Below, piece by piece: positions 1 to 7,251 of a DNA stretch of 25,632 nt. Every line of letters starts with the position of its first letter. The stretch's first letter is position 1. This DNA is from an uncultured Clostridia bacterium (GTDB taxonomy: Bacteria > Bacillota > Clostridia > Christensenellales > Aristaeellaceae), in NCBI GenBank assembly GCA_937886445.1, contig CALGBY010000001.1, positions 1-25,632 on the forward strand, written 5' to 3'. A program made the position numbers and the translations under genes. A model generated the notes under the pieces. The model made no database searches, was not told where the DNA came from, and was given only the letters and a program-made list of their open reading frames with translations.

Positions 1-37
1 TTGGCTTGGTTCCTGGTGAGGATTCCAGCGGCGACGA

Positions 38-358
38 TCAAAACAGGCTGAAAATAAACTCTCCGTTCCGGTCAATGATACCACTGTATCCGCAATAATA
101 GGGATTGCGATCGCCTGAGAGCAGATTTACTGCGTCATCGCTCGGGAAAACAACCACTTCTGCGTAGTTTCCCCTGAACCCGAATGCATGGTCAAATATA
201 GGTTGAATCACAAATGATCCATCCCGGTCAACATAACCCCATTTGCCATTTTCACCTTCTGCAGGGAAAAGTTCCTTGGAAGCAAGGGTTTGTTCTGCAA
301 GTGACAACACTGGCACCAGACACAGGATCATCACCCAAACCAGTATCAACCGCTTCAT
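38..358 (-). CDS. Secreted WG-repeat protein, short, possibly truncated
   Basis: The product is 106 aa. It starts with a signal peptide (Lys-Arg, hydrophobic core, probable cleavage after VLSLA near residue 21). The mature part has one clear WG beta-repeat (GKWGYVDRDGSFVIQP, about residues 38-53) and the start of a second (YSGIIDRNGEFIF, near the C-terminus). WG-repeat proteins are usually several hundred residues with many repeats, so this copy is very short. The stop at 38-40 lies directly after a run of four T (minus strand); removing one T would let the frame continue off the window edge, so a frameshift or sequencing error is possible. A purine-rich AAGAGAAG lies upstream of the start. 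No function can be given beyond a secreted or surface-associated repeat protein. Confidence 0.6.
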   Translation of the reverse strand: MKRLILVWVMILCLVPVLSLAEQTLASKELFPAEGENGKWGYVDRDGSFVIQPIFDHAFGFRGNYAEVVVFPSDDAVNLLSGDRNPYYCGYSGIIDRNGEFIFSLF

Positions 359-381
359 TCCCGTTCAACTTCTCTTACCTT

Positions 382-387
382 ATTATA
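382..387 (-). promoter_or_regulatory. Possible -10 box of the WG-repeat gene
   Basis: A perfect TATAAT reads on the minus strand about 24 bp upstream of the WG-repeat start codon. No good -35 box is seen at 16-18 bp, and the implied leader would be very short, so this is tentative. Confidence 0.3.
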
Positions 388-494
388 TGTCCCGAAAACC
401 AAAAAGAAACTGTCTGCCGGAAGAAAACCTTCTCTAAATAGAACGATCCGTCACGGCCTCTTGTTCCCAGAGCCCGCGCATAAGCGCAAATAAA

Positions 495-557
495 GCCTGG
501 CAGAGTTTCCGCCTTTAGTGTCTGTTTTCGACACGCGGGGCGGAAACCCTGCCAAGC
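495..557. repeat. Large imperfect hairpin (63 nt) between genes
   Basis: Arms at 495-513 and 539-557 are 19 nt long and pair with only two mismatches. An inner stem, GTGTC (518-522) with GACAC (530-534), caps it. On the minus strand the structure is followed by TTTATTTG, so it could end transcription coming from the operon on its right. It could equally be a remnant of a mobile element. The stretch 442-803 otherwise holds only the broken small ORF at 572-728. Confidence 0.55.
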
Positions 558-571
558 TACATGCGTTCTCC

Positions 572-728
572 TTATGGTATGAGCTGCTGCTCTTCGTTGG
601 TCCGCTTCGGTTCGCCCTTCATCACGATCTCCGCGCAGTGTTTCACGGCCAGCAACCTGCTCATCTCCTCATCCACTACAGCATTTGCAGGATCATTGCC
701 CAAACCGTATCAGGCGTTTCATGGTCAT
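572..728 (-). pseudogene. Small frameshifted ORF, unrecognised
   Basis: A strong AGGAGGAG ribosome binding site (730-737) precedes ATGACCATGAAACG, but this frame stops after 11 codons. The +1 frame then gives a coding-looking tail containing VVDEEMSRLLAVKHCAE and ending at 572. The span is 52 codons plus one base, so losing one G from the GGG at 699-701 would restore a 51-residue protein. The good ribosome binding site and sensible tail suggest a gene that was recently broken, or a sequencing slip. I do not recognise the family. Short accessory ORFs of this kind occur in conjugative elements, but that link is only a guess. Confidence 0.4.
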
Positions 729-803
729 CGCTCCTCCTGTACAGCATGATTAAGCAGTATGTCTTTGATCAGGCTGCTTTGCCTGACTTATTGGGCATGG
801 CGC

Positions 804-1412
804 TCAGTTCGACTTGTCTTGACCGGCCAATGTAATGTTGCGAAGCCGTAAACCGATGACCTCTTCTGCATCCCATTCATGCAAAAGTACCATTACATCA
901 GCATCGCGATCGTACCAATAGAGGCAGCAAGGAGTCCACAGATTTACATTCAGTTCAAGGTAAACAAATGTCTGGTTTCCTGTTTCGATCAAGCGAATAT
1001 GAAACATGTCATGTTCCAGCTCGGCTATATGCTGGAAAATCCTTGCATGTGTTTCGCTCACAGGCACCTGATTCCCTGCCTCATCCTTCAGAGCCATATG
1101 GTCAAGTCGGTTCAGAACCTTGTTTCTGTCCCTGTCAATATATGATTCAAAACAACCATTTGGAATCGTGTAGAATGTGGCTGGATCAGGCTCAAACGGC
1201 TCTGATAAGCAGATGCGGTCACTACTGGCAAGCGAATAATACCTCGTTTCAGATTCTTCTCGGTTGCTCATAATTGATTTGCGAGCGATGACGATGACAT
1301 CGACAATACCGTCCTTTTCCACATCGAATTGATCGTAATGATATCCCCTTGTGCAGCCTGTCATTGAAAGCGCCATGAGTACTATACATAACAACAACGC
1401 AATTCGTTTCAT
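804..1412 (-). CDS. Small lipoprotein, unknown function
   Basis: The product is 202 aa starting at MKRIALLL. The upstream GGAG with 9-nt spacing supports this start over longer in-frame ones. Residues 1-20 form a lipoprotein signal with a lipobox ending in Cys (LSMTGC), so the mature protein is expected to be tethered to the outer face of the membrane. An acidic stretch after it (DVEKDGIVDVIVIA) resembles the D-x-D-G-x-x-D pattern of FG-GAP or VCBS-type calcium-binding repeats, but only one copy is visible. The rest is not recognised. It is the last gene of the operon read from 3568, following the preceding lipoprotein by about 70 bp. Confidence 0.75.
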   Translation of the reverse strand: MKRIALLLCIVLMALSMTGCTRGYHYDQFDVEKDGIVDVIVIARKSIMSNREESETRYYSLASSDRICLSEPFEPDPATFYTIPNGCFESYIDRDRNKVLNRLDHMALKDEAGNQVPVSETHARIFQHIAELEHDMFHIRLIETGNQTFVYLELNVNLWTPCCLYWYDRDADVMVLLHEWDAEEVIGLRLRNITLAGQDKSN

Positions 1413-1483
1413 TTTTGCAATCTCCATATTAGTCAGCAATAAAATCAGCACCATGCATTTACGACTCATGAAAGGCTTCTTCG

Positions 1484-1921
1484 TCAATAGTGGGCTTCAT
1501 AATAGAAAAAATGGTTTCCGAGAGGCTCCACGTAATATCGCTTATTGCTTTCAGAAAAAGGTGGCACATATATAAAGCCCGGTCCCTGATGCTGCAATTC
1601 TTCAAGTGATCCCAGAGAGACATTGACTGCGAGAAGATCATCCGAATCAGAATAGAATATGCCGTAATAACCTGTGCCGGATCCGAAGCCAATGCCGCCG
1701 CAAAGCATGTTGATGCACCGCTCTTCTGCCTTAATTCGTTCGATTCCGTTGATTTCCGAAAGAGCCTCCCAATCTCCGGTTTCAGAAGCTCTGCGGAAAG
1801 CTCCTGCATTTTCCAGATATAGACTTACAATGCTCTCTCGGTTGGTTAATCCTCTGCATGAAGTCAGGCAGAAAATGCAGGCAGCCATCATACAAAGGAA
1901 TAGCAGAAATCTATGTCTCAT
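1484..1921 (-). CDS. Small lipoprotein, unknown function
   Basis: The product is 145 aa with a clear lipoprotein signal: charged N-terminus MRHR, hydrophobic core, lipobox LTSC at about residues 19-22. A GGGGGAGTG ribosome binding site lies just before the ATG. The mature domain (about 120 residues) includes a Gly-rich segment, CGGIGFGSGTGYYGIFYSD, and ends in an aromatic-rich tail. No family is recognised. It lies 19 bp downstream of the DUF5412-like gene and is probably co-transcribed with it. Confidence 0.75.
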   Translation of the reverse strand: MRHRFLLFLCMMAACIFCLTSCRGLTNRESIVSLYLENAGAFRRASETGDWEALSEINGIERIKAEERCINMLCGGIGFGSGTGYYGIFYSDSDDLLAVNVSLGSLEELQHQGPGFIYVPPFSESNKRYYVEPLGNHFFYYEAHY

Positions 1922-1940
1922 GATTCACTCCCCCTGGAAA

Positions 1941-2291
1941 CTAACGATAATCAAATGACTCATAGTACTCTGTATGGATATTCAGCGTGATGTCATTGAT
2001 CTGCACATGTTCATCGTCCAACCAGCTAATGGAATTCGGCTCATATTCATGATAATGAAAGTAAACATTCCTCTCGTGTCCAGTGGCGATTTCCACTACA
2101 GAAATAGTTGTGGACCAGTCCACGGTCGCACCGCCGTCATTTCGATAGACATTCATTTTGTATGCTCCGTCCGATGAGGGGATGGATCGGGTCAGAAGCT
2201 CTCTGGGCCTGCCGCGCTGGCTGAAGCACCCGCTGACGACAAGGCAGCAGAGGAGCAGAAGGCCAACAAGCACCAACCGCTTACGTTCCAT
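1941..2291 (-). CDS. DUF5412-like lipoprotein
   Basis: The product is 116 aa with a lipobox LVVSGC ending at about residue 22. The mature part has the pattern known from DUF5412 proteins of Firmicutes: SSDGAYKMNVYRNDGG, a central ATGHERNVYFHYHE segment, and a final WLDDEHVQINDITLNI strand pair. These are small beta-rich domains of unknown role on the cell surface. The start has GGGAGAA six bases upstream. It is the second of the four small membrane-anchored genes in this operon. The family call is from remembered sequence patterns; a profile search would settle it. Confidence 0.7.
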   Translation of the reverse strand: MERKRLVLVGLLLLCCLVVSGCFSQRGRPRELLTRSIPSSDGAYKMNVYRNDGGATVDWSTTISVVEIATGHERNVYFHYHEYEPNSISWLDDEHVQINDITLNIHTEYYESFDYR

Positions 2292-2307
2292 TGGTTATTC
2301 TCCCTGT

Positions 2308-2823
2308 TCATATATTGTTGTGCATATAGTACAGCGTCTGCGTTTCTCTGTCAAAATAGTACAGATTATAGTTCTCATACTTCTCATAAGAGTTCTCTCC
2401 AATCGGTCTGCCTTCCATGTCATCAATCAGGCAATAATCGCCGGCATTGATACATGCTGTGTCAAAATCGAACTCATCAAGACGATTACTGACTCTCATC
2501 CACTCACTGAAATCTTCATAGTATCCGATGATTTCAGCAAGCTCGGCATCAGAAACGACATGGTATCTCGCGTCTCCCTCAAAAGGTAAAGCAGATCCAT
2601 ATTGGTATTTGCAGTAATCTGTGAAATCCTGCCACCCGCTTGGATCAAAATGCTCTTCTTTGCGGATATATCTTGCCGGGATTGCTTTGCCAGGCATATT
2701 CCAATCACATGAGGACAACAATAGGCCGATAACCAGAAAGACCAATAACGAGATCACTGCTTTGCGGTGTTTTAGCAAATGGTACGTGAAACTGCCGAAA
2801 TCCGGACGTGCTTGCCTTCTCAT
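2308..2823 (-). CDS. Small membrane-anchored protein or lipoprotein, unknown function
   Basis: The product is 171 aa when started at the ATG at 2823, which has GGATAGG nine bases upstream. A GTG six codons earlier is also in frame but has a poorer site. About 23 hydrophilic residues precede a single hydrophobic segment (AVISLLVFLVIGLLLSSC). That segment ends in a possible lipobox LSSC, so the protein is either a lipoprotein with a long n-region or a type II membrane protein. The extracellular domain is Tyr- and Asp-rich and ends YYFDRETQTLYYMHNNI. No family is recognised. It starts about 24 bp after the HTH regulator gene, so it is very likely in the same transcript. Confidence 0.7.
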   Translation of the reverse strand: MRRQARPDFGSFTYHLLKHRKAVISLLVFLVIGLLLSSCDWNMPGKAIPARYIRKEEHFDPSGWQDFTDYCKYQYGSALPFEGDARYHVVSDAELAEIIGYYEDFSEWMRVSNRLDEFDFDTACINAGDYCLIDDMEGRPIGENSYEKYENYNLYYFDRETQTLYYMHNNI

Positions 2824-2847
2824 ATTTGTATGCCTATCCACTGTTTT

Positions 2848-3078
2848 TTATTCTTTCCGGTACTCCAGCAGATCTCCGGGCTGGCAGTCCAGCGCCTCAC
2901 ACAGTGCCGTTAGGGTGGAGATGCGGATGGCTTTGGCCTTCCCGGTCTTCAGGATCGACATATTGGCCATGGTGATGCCCACCTTTTCGGCCAGCTCGGT
3001 GAGGCTCATTTTGCGTTTTGCCAGCATCACATCGATGTTGAATACGATGCTTCCTCCGTTTGTACTCATTTCTTCCAT
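2848..3078 (-). CDS. XRE-family HTH regulator paired with DUF2975
   Basis: The product is 76 aa and is essentially one Cro/C1-type helix-turn-helix domain: SLTELAEKVGITMANMSILK forms helices 2-3, and LTALCEALDCQPGDLLEY is the typical C-terminal part. Small regulators of this YozG-like type are regularly encoded next to DUF2975 membrane proteins. The start chosen is the ATG at 3078, with GAGGTG overlapping the DUF2975 stop; a GTG at 3087 is too close to that stop to have its own site. Tight spacing implies translational coupling to the upstream gene. It probably regulates its own operon through the inverted repeat at 3635-3651, which is an inference. Confidence 0.85.
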   Translation of the reverse strand: MEEMSTNGGSIVFNIDVMLAKRKMSLTELAEKVGITMANMSILKTGKAKAIRISTLTALCEALDCQPGDLLEYRKE

Positions 3079-3088
3079 GACGGTCACC

Positions 3089-3568
3089 TCACACGGTCAG
3101 GTCGGCCTGTTCCTGCAGTACCGCCGCTTTTCCGATCAGATGAGAAAGTACCGCTGCCGCTGTCGCGATGGCGATAGCCGCGAATACGATCATCATGCCG
3201 GCCAGAAAGACGCCGGGTTGGCTCATTCCGAGCAGCAGGAGCAGCAGATTGCCGGCAAAGAAATAGGCTCCGTCTCCCGCGGCCAGCAGAAAGATCAGCT
3301 TCAGCCTTTTCGCATTGGCGGCCGTAAAGGCCCTGTCCTTCCCAAGGCTGACCGCAAGCAGCCATGCGGGAACCAGCGCCGCGAAGCACGGGATGCCGGT
3401 GCCCAGCAGGAAAATCAGCCAGGGCAGATACCGTTCTTCAAATTCGGGATAGGCTGTCCGTTCTTCATCCGCGATGCCCGGTATCACGACCGCGTATACG
3501 ATCAGGCCGCACAGGGCAGCTCCGATCAGGATGATCTTCATCCATTTTGACAGCGTCTTCTGTTTCAT
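3089..3568 (-). CDS. DUF2975 membrane protein
   Basis: The product is 159 aa with four predicted membrane helices (about residues 10-32, 48-70, 88-112 and 118-142), the layout of DUF2975 proteins. These have no established biochemical role but are commonly co-encoded with a small XRE regulator, as here. GGAGGTG precedes the ATG by five bases, and a near-consensus promoter lies 30-60 bp upstream. It is the first gene of the operon that continues into the HTH regulator and four small membrane-anchored proteins. A role in sensing a membrane signal for the regulator is plausible but unproven. Confidence 0.8.
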   Translation of the reverse strand: MKQKTLSKWMKIILIGAALCGLIVYAVVIPGIADEERTAYPEFEERYLPWLIFLLGTGIPCFAALVPAWLLAVSLGKDRAFTAANAKRLKLIFLLAAGDGAYFFAGNLLLLLLGMSQPGVFLAGMMIVFAAIAIATAAAVLSHLIGKAAVLQEQADLTV

Positions 3569-3598
3569 AAAGCACCTCCAAAGGTTTGTTGCAGCGTT

Positions 3599-3627
3599 AT
3601 TATACTTTATGTATCATCGCATGTCAA
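3599..3627 (-). promoter_or_regulatory. Sigma-A promoter of the DUF2975 operon
   Basis: On the minus strand, TTGACA (3622-3627) and TATAAT (3599-3604) are both perfect and separated by exactly 17 bp. They sit just upstream of the DUF2975 start. Confidence 0.85.
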
Positions 3628-3634
3628 TAAAATA

Positions 3635-3651
3635 TTATCGTAAAACGATAA
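3635..3651. promoter_or_regulatory. Operator-like inverted repeat TTATCG-N5-CGATAA
   Basis: TTATCGTAAAACGATAA has perfect 6-bp arms. It lies 8 bp upstream of the -35 box of the DUF2975 operon. Its position and symmetry suit a dimeric HTH regulator, most simply the operon's own XRE protein. That assignment is inference. Confidence 0.55.
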
Positions 3652-3775
3652 ATTTCTTTGCTTTCAAATGGCCGGAGCGTTCGCGGGCAGAATATGCTCC
3701 CGGATGGAAAAATGCCGGAATGCAGCAAAAAAACAGGTGATCACGGGAGAAACGGATGGAAAAAATGCTTTTATA

Positions 3776-3784
3776 TGCTATAAT
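3776..3784 (+). promoter_or_regulatory. Extended -10 promoter of the OB-fold-like gene
   Basis: TGCTATAAT is a perfect extended -10 element about 60 bp upstream of the start codon. The -35 region is poor, which is usual for extended -10 promoters. Two TTGACA copies at 3814-3819 and 3825-3830 lie downstream and have no matching -10. Confidence 0.5.
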
Positions 3785-3846
3785 CGTGCCAACAGGGAAT
3801 ACAAACAGGTCTTTTGACAGTCATTTGACAAAAAGGAGGAAATGGT

Positions 3847-4269
3847 ATGAAAAGGTTAGCGGCACTTCTTACGGCGCTGGTTCTTTGCTTCTGCTGTTCT
3901 TTTGCCCTCGGAGAAGAGGACGGAGCGATAACGATCCGGCAGTGGCTGGACTGCAGGGGAGAAACGGGAGGCATGATGGTGGTTTGCGTTCTGGAGATCA
4001 TCAATCCCGTTTTGGCCCGTGTGGCGGATGATACCGGCGAAGTCAATCTTTTCGGTGTGACGGTGGACGGGGAGTTCAAGCCGTTGACCGATATGGACAT
4101 TGTGGCGGGGGATGTACTGGTGCTGAAAAACCCGAGATACAATGAGTTTGAGGGTACCATTGAAATGGCGGACGCTGTACTGGCTGAAAAGATCACATCC
4201 CTCAGGTACTACAAGAACCTGTACGATACGCTGTACCCCGTGTATATGGAGCAGATGGGTCTGCAGTAA
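3847..4269 (+). CDS. Secreted OB-fold-like protein, unknown function
   Basis: The product is 140 aa with a signal peptide (MKRLAALLTALVLCFCCSFA, cleavage near ALG-EE). AAGGAGG lies seven bases upstream of the ATG. Residues about 45-112 show alternating strands: VVCVLEIINPVLARVAD, then DDTGEVNLFGVTVDG, then DIVAGDVLVLKNPRYNEF. This is reminiscent of a small OB-fold as in exported single-stranded-DNA-binding-like or NigD-like domains. The C-terminus is Tyr-rich. The fold call is from strand pattern only. The gene is divergent from the DUF2975 operon and converges on the PstS-like gene. Confidence 0.65.
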   Translation: MKRLAALLTALVLCFCCSFALGEEDGAITIRQWLDCRGETGGMMVVCVLEIINPVLARVADDTGEVNLFGVTVDGEFKPLTDMDIVAGDVLVLKNPRYNEFEGTIEMADAVLAEKITSLRYYKNLYDTLYPVYMEQMGLQ

Positions 4270-4288
4270 GCATTTGCTTCCATCAAAT

Positions 4289-4334
4289 AGCCCTGCAGCC
4301 GCGAAAGGAACTTGCTTTTCGTGACTGCGGGGCT
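4289..4334. terminator. Hairpin between convergent genes
   Basis: Arms 4289-4306 and 4317-4334 (18 nt, three mismatches or wobbles, 10-nt loop) lie between the ends of two convergent genes. The T tracts are short (CTTTATG on plus, CTATTTG on minus), so terminator activity is likely but not strong. Confidence 0.6.
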
Positions 4335-4377
4335 TTATGCGTTTATCACTGTTTCAGGCGGCCTGAGGGATCATTTG

Positions 4378-5442
4378 TCACTGCAGCGGGATATAGCCCG
4401 CCTGACGGACGGCCTTCTGTCCTTCCTCTCCTGTAAGCCACTGCACAAAGGCTTCGGTGTTTTCATCTCCCTTGCGGTATACCGCCCAGTAGCATACGGT
4501 AAAGGGATAAGCGCCGGAGCGAATCTGTTCCTCTGTGGGGGAAATGCCATCCACCGAAAGCACCCTGATGCCGCTGTTTTCCACCAGCGTGTTCACATAG
4601 TAAAGGTAGCTGTAGCCGATGGCGCCGGGGCCGTTATCGTAGTTGCCGATCTGCCGTATTGCGTCGCTCATGCCGTCGGAAATGAAGTTACTTTCCGCGT
4701 GCTGTATCTCCAGCCCCTGCATCACCATTTCCTCCATGGCGGTCTGGCTGCCGCTCCCGTGGGGGCGCTGATAAGCGTACAGCGTTTGGGGATTTCCGCC
4801 CAGCTGCGCCCAGGAGGTGTATTTACCCGTGTAGATCTCCTGTATCTGCTGTGTGCTCAGGTTTTCCACGGGGTTGATGTCATTCACCATGAATACGAAG
4901 GCGTCATAGCAGAAGGGAACATAGACCAGCTCCGCTCCAGCTTCCTCCGCTTCTCTCCGTTCATCCGCGTTGGGATAGGTGGCCAGCACCAGGTCAACAG
5001 GATGGGTATCATCCATCATCTCATTCCGGCTTTTTACGGTGACCGTGGGGTTGGCCTTTCCCCGGATCAGCCGGTCATAGGCATAGGGCGTGGTGGAAAA
5101 GCAGATAAAGCCGTTCATATCCTCTTCTTCCAGTCCCAGCCACTGGCGCGCCAGCTCCATGGCCATGGGAACGCACACCGTGCTGCCGTCCATACTGGGC
5201 CAGGTGCCCCAGTCGCGGATATACAGCTCCTCAAAGCCCTCCAGCGAGCGTGCCTCCCCAAGGCAAAAACGGCCGTCCGTTATAAACTGTACCCAGTCTT
5301 CGTCTTTTCCGACGGCCTTGTTGATCTGGCTCCAGGAATCGCCGGATAGATCAAGCGCGTCCTCGGGAAGTTCCGTCTCCTCCGCAAAGGCGGGAAGCGT
5401 GATCAGCATACAGGTAAGCAGTAAACAAAGCAAGCGTTTCAT
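4378..5442 (-). CDS. PstS-like solute-binding protein
   Basis: The product is 354 aa with a signal peptide ending PAFA at residue 20 and no lipobox. The mature part has the PBP-like fold of phosphate-binding PstS proteins. The ligand-loop segment SMDGSTVCVPMAMELA is at 83-98. A central VYVPFCYDAFVFMVN is at 173-187, then LSTQQIQEIYTGKYTSWAQL at 195-214. RPHGSGSQTAMEEM at 226-239 matches the conserved PstS Gly-Ser-Gly loop. The C-terminus has the usual VQWLTGEEGQKAV. No pstCAB genes are nearby. Its ATG overlaps the stop of the LRR gene (ATGA), so it is translationally coupled to it. Without a lipid anchor it may be released or work as part of a surface complex. The ligand could be phosphate or another oxyanion. 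Confidence 0.8.
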   Translation of the reverse strand: MKRLLCLLLTCMLITLPAFAEETELPEDALDLSGDSWSQINKAVGKDEDWVQFITDGRFCLGEARSLEGFEELYIRDWGTWPSMDGSTVCVPMAMELARQWLGLEEEDMNGFICFSTTPYAYDRLIRGKANPTVTVKSRNEMMDDTHPVDLVLATYPNADERREAEEAGAELVYVPFCYDAFVFMVNDINPVENLSTQQIQEIYTGKYTSWAQLGGNPQTLYAYQRPHGSGSQTAMEEMVMQGLEIQHAESNFISDGMSDAIRQIGNYDNGPGAIGYSYLYYVNTLVENSGIRVLSVDGISPTEEQIRSGAYPFTVCYWAVYRKGDENTEAFVQWLTGEEGQKAVRQAGYIPLQ

Positions 5443-7109
5443 GGGGTGTCCTCCTCTGAAATTTGAGAGTTCTCCTCCGGCACGGGCAGAACAAAATCAT
5501 CCGGTACCCAGCCGGTGTCATGCCCGTCTGTCACCTGTGTCCATCCGTCCTGCTTTTCCAGAAGGATCACCTGTGTGCCGCCGGGCATTTCCTTTACGGG
5601 ATTTCCGCCTGTGGTTTGATACAACGGAATATCGCTGAAAATATCGGGATTGAAGACGATGCCGTACGCGCGGTCTGTGCCGTCCGGCTTGCGGGTAAGA
5701 ACGGCATCCTGTATGGCACAGGCGAAAACCGCCCCCGATCTTTTTTCATAAAAGCGTATAAAGGGGCCGAACAGGGTCGCTTTGTAGGTTTTCTCCTGCG
5801 GAAGAGCGGTTTTCCACGGGACCCACGAGGCGCTTTCGGGCAAATGTTTCCACCATACGGGGATGACGGTGCCGGGGCGGATGACCGCGTATTCAAACAG
5901 GGATTGAGGATCCAGATATTCAATGCAGTCCGCGTCCACCCAGCCCAGCTCACCGTTATAGGTAACGGGGCTGATGAGGCCGTTCAAGGGCTCGTAAATC
6001 TGAATCCGTCCGTTTTCATACTGCCCGAGGAAGACGATTCTTCCGATCCGATAATTGCGCGTGGAGTAGGACGCATCGGCTGAATCGTAGACGCTGATGT
6101 AGCCGGGGCGGATCTCTTTGGGTGGTTCCGCGCTTTTCAGCCTTCCGGGCGCGTAAACGGGGCCGGTACTGTTTTTGCTGTGCAGTGTATCGCCGTTATC
6201 TCCCCGGTAAATGTCATCATCCGGATAATATTCGACATAATCAGCGTTATTCGCTTTCTGTACATCCAGCCCATCCGGCAGGGAAAGCAGCTCCAATGAC
6301 ACGCAGAATGTGAAGGCATCGCTTTCGATTTCGGATACGGTAAGCGGCACAGCCATGGATTGCAGCCGTGTGCAGCCGGAGAAGGCGCAATGACCGATGG
6401 ATTTAAGGCCGATAGGCAGAGAAACGGTTTGCAGATATTCATTGGAAAATGCGGAGAATGCCCCTGCTTCAATGCGTTCCACGCCCTTTGGCACATCGTA
6501 GTGGGTGTCTTTTTTGCCGTTCGGATACCAGAGCAGGGTTTTTCCGTCCTTTGAAAACAAAACGCCGTCCTCTGATTTATACAGTGGATGCTCCTCCGGC
6601 ACCTCAATGGCGCTGACCGTTCCGTCCAAAAAGGCGTCCATGATTTCATCCGCGGGCAGAACCGATTCAATGCGCAGCACATCGCAGCTGCAGTAGACGA
6701 AAGCATAACGTTCCATGATTTCCAGCTGCGCCGGCAGGGTGAGTTCACTGAAGTGATATCCGACAAAGGCTTCCATGCCGAGGTATTTCAATGTGGAGGG
6801 CAGCCGGACCTTGTGAAAATCCCCGCCTTCCAGACCTATATCAAACCGGGGACCCTCTTCAAACGCCGGTTCCGTATCGACCCATCCATCCGATTCGTCA
6901 AAGTAAACGGTACTTGCTAAGCCGAGGGCTGTGACACCTTCAAACAGAATGAGGGTATCATCCTGCACATCACAGTATTCAAAAATGCCGTACTCTTCCC
7001 AGGCAGACCGCCAGTCATCATCGGCGGTTTCCTCCGCCGGCGCGCCGGACGGGAGGAGACACATGATCAGCAGCAGTGCCGCGATCCGCCGGATCCTGCT
7101 TACATCCAT
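5439..7109 (-). CDS. Secreted BspA-type leucine-rich-repeat protein with SH3-like domains
   Basis: The product is 556 aa with a signal peptide ending near SGAPA (residue 25). About residues 100-290 form BspA-type (LRR_5) repeats, for example VRLPSTLKYLGMEAF, LTLPAQLEIMERYAF, VPKGVERIEAGAF and VSLPIGLKSIGHCAF. Two bacterial SH3-like modules follow: one around ISVYDSADASYSTRN...GELGWVDADCIEYL, and one at the C-terminus with IPLYQTTGGNPVKEMPGG and DTGWVPDDFVLPV. Such proteins are usually surface adhesins or wall-binding factors. AAGGAG is seven bases before the ATG. It is the first gene of a two-gene operon with the PstS-like protein. Confidence 0.85.
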   Translation of the reverse strand: MDVSRIRRIAALLLIMCLLPSGAPAEETADDDWRSAWEEYGIFEYCDVQDDTLILFEGVTALGLASTVYFDESDGWVDTEPAFEEGPRFDIGLEGGDFHKVRLPSTLKYLGMEAFVGYHFSELTLPAQLEIMERYAFVYCSCDVLRIESVLPADEIMDAFLDGTVSAIEVPEEHPLYKSEDGVLFSKDGKTLLWYPNGKKDTHYDVPKGVERIEAGAFSAFSNEYLQTVSLPIGLKSIGHCAFSGCTRLQSMAVPLTVSEIESDAFTFCVSLELLSLPDGLDVQKANNADYVEYYPDDDIYRGDNGDTLHSKNSTGPVYAPGRLKSAEPPKEIRPGYISVYDSADASYSTRNYRIGRIVFLGQYENGRIQIYEPLNGLISPVTYNGELGWVDADCIEYLDPQSLFEYAVIRPGTVIPVWWKHLPESASWVPWKTALPQEKTYKATLFGPFIRFYEKRSGAVFACAIQDAVLTRKPDGTDRAYGIVFNPDIFSDIPLYQTTGGNPVKEMPGGTQVILLEKQDGWTQVTDGHDTGWVPDDFVLPVPEENSQISEEDTP

Positions 7110-7207
7110 ACAGTCACTCCTTTTTGATCGGCCGCGTGCCGGCTGGCATGTCTGAGTTTCTCACGCGGGCCGTATAGTTTACCGGAACATGGCTTTCCGG
7201 CACATCC

Positions 7208-7236
7208 ATTATATGACGCGCAACGATCCGTGCCAA
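7208..7236 (-). promoter_or_regulatory. Sigma-A promoter of the LRR / PstS-like operon
   Basis: On the minus strand, TTGGCA (7231-7236) is followed by a 17-bp spacer and a perfect TATAAT (7208-7213). The leader to the LRR start is about 90 nt and contains a small hairpin (CCGGAA at 7182-7187 with TTCCGG at 7195-7200). Confidence 0.75.
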
Positions 7237-7251
7237 GCCATCGGAGGCAGT

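Noticed and set aside
2621..3550. Plus-strand open frame of 309 codons
   Set aside because: It crosses the DUF2975/HTH operon in antisense and has no ribosome binding site or domain.
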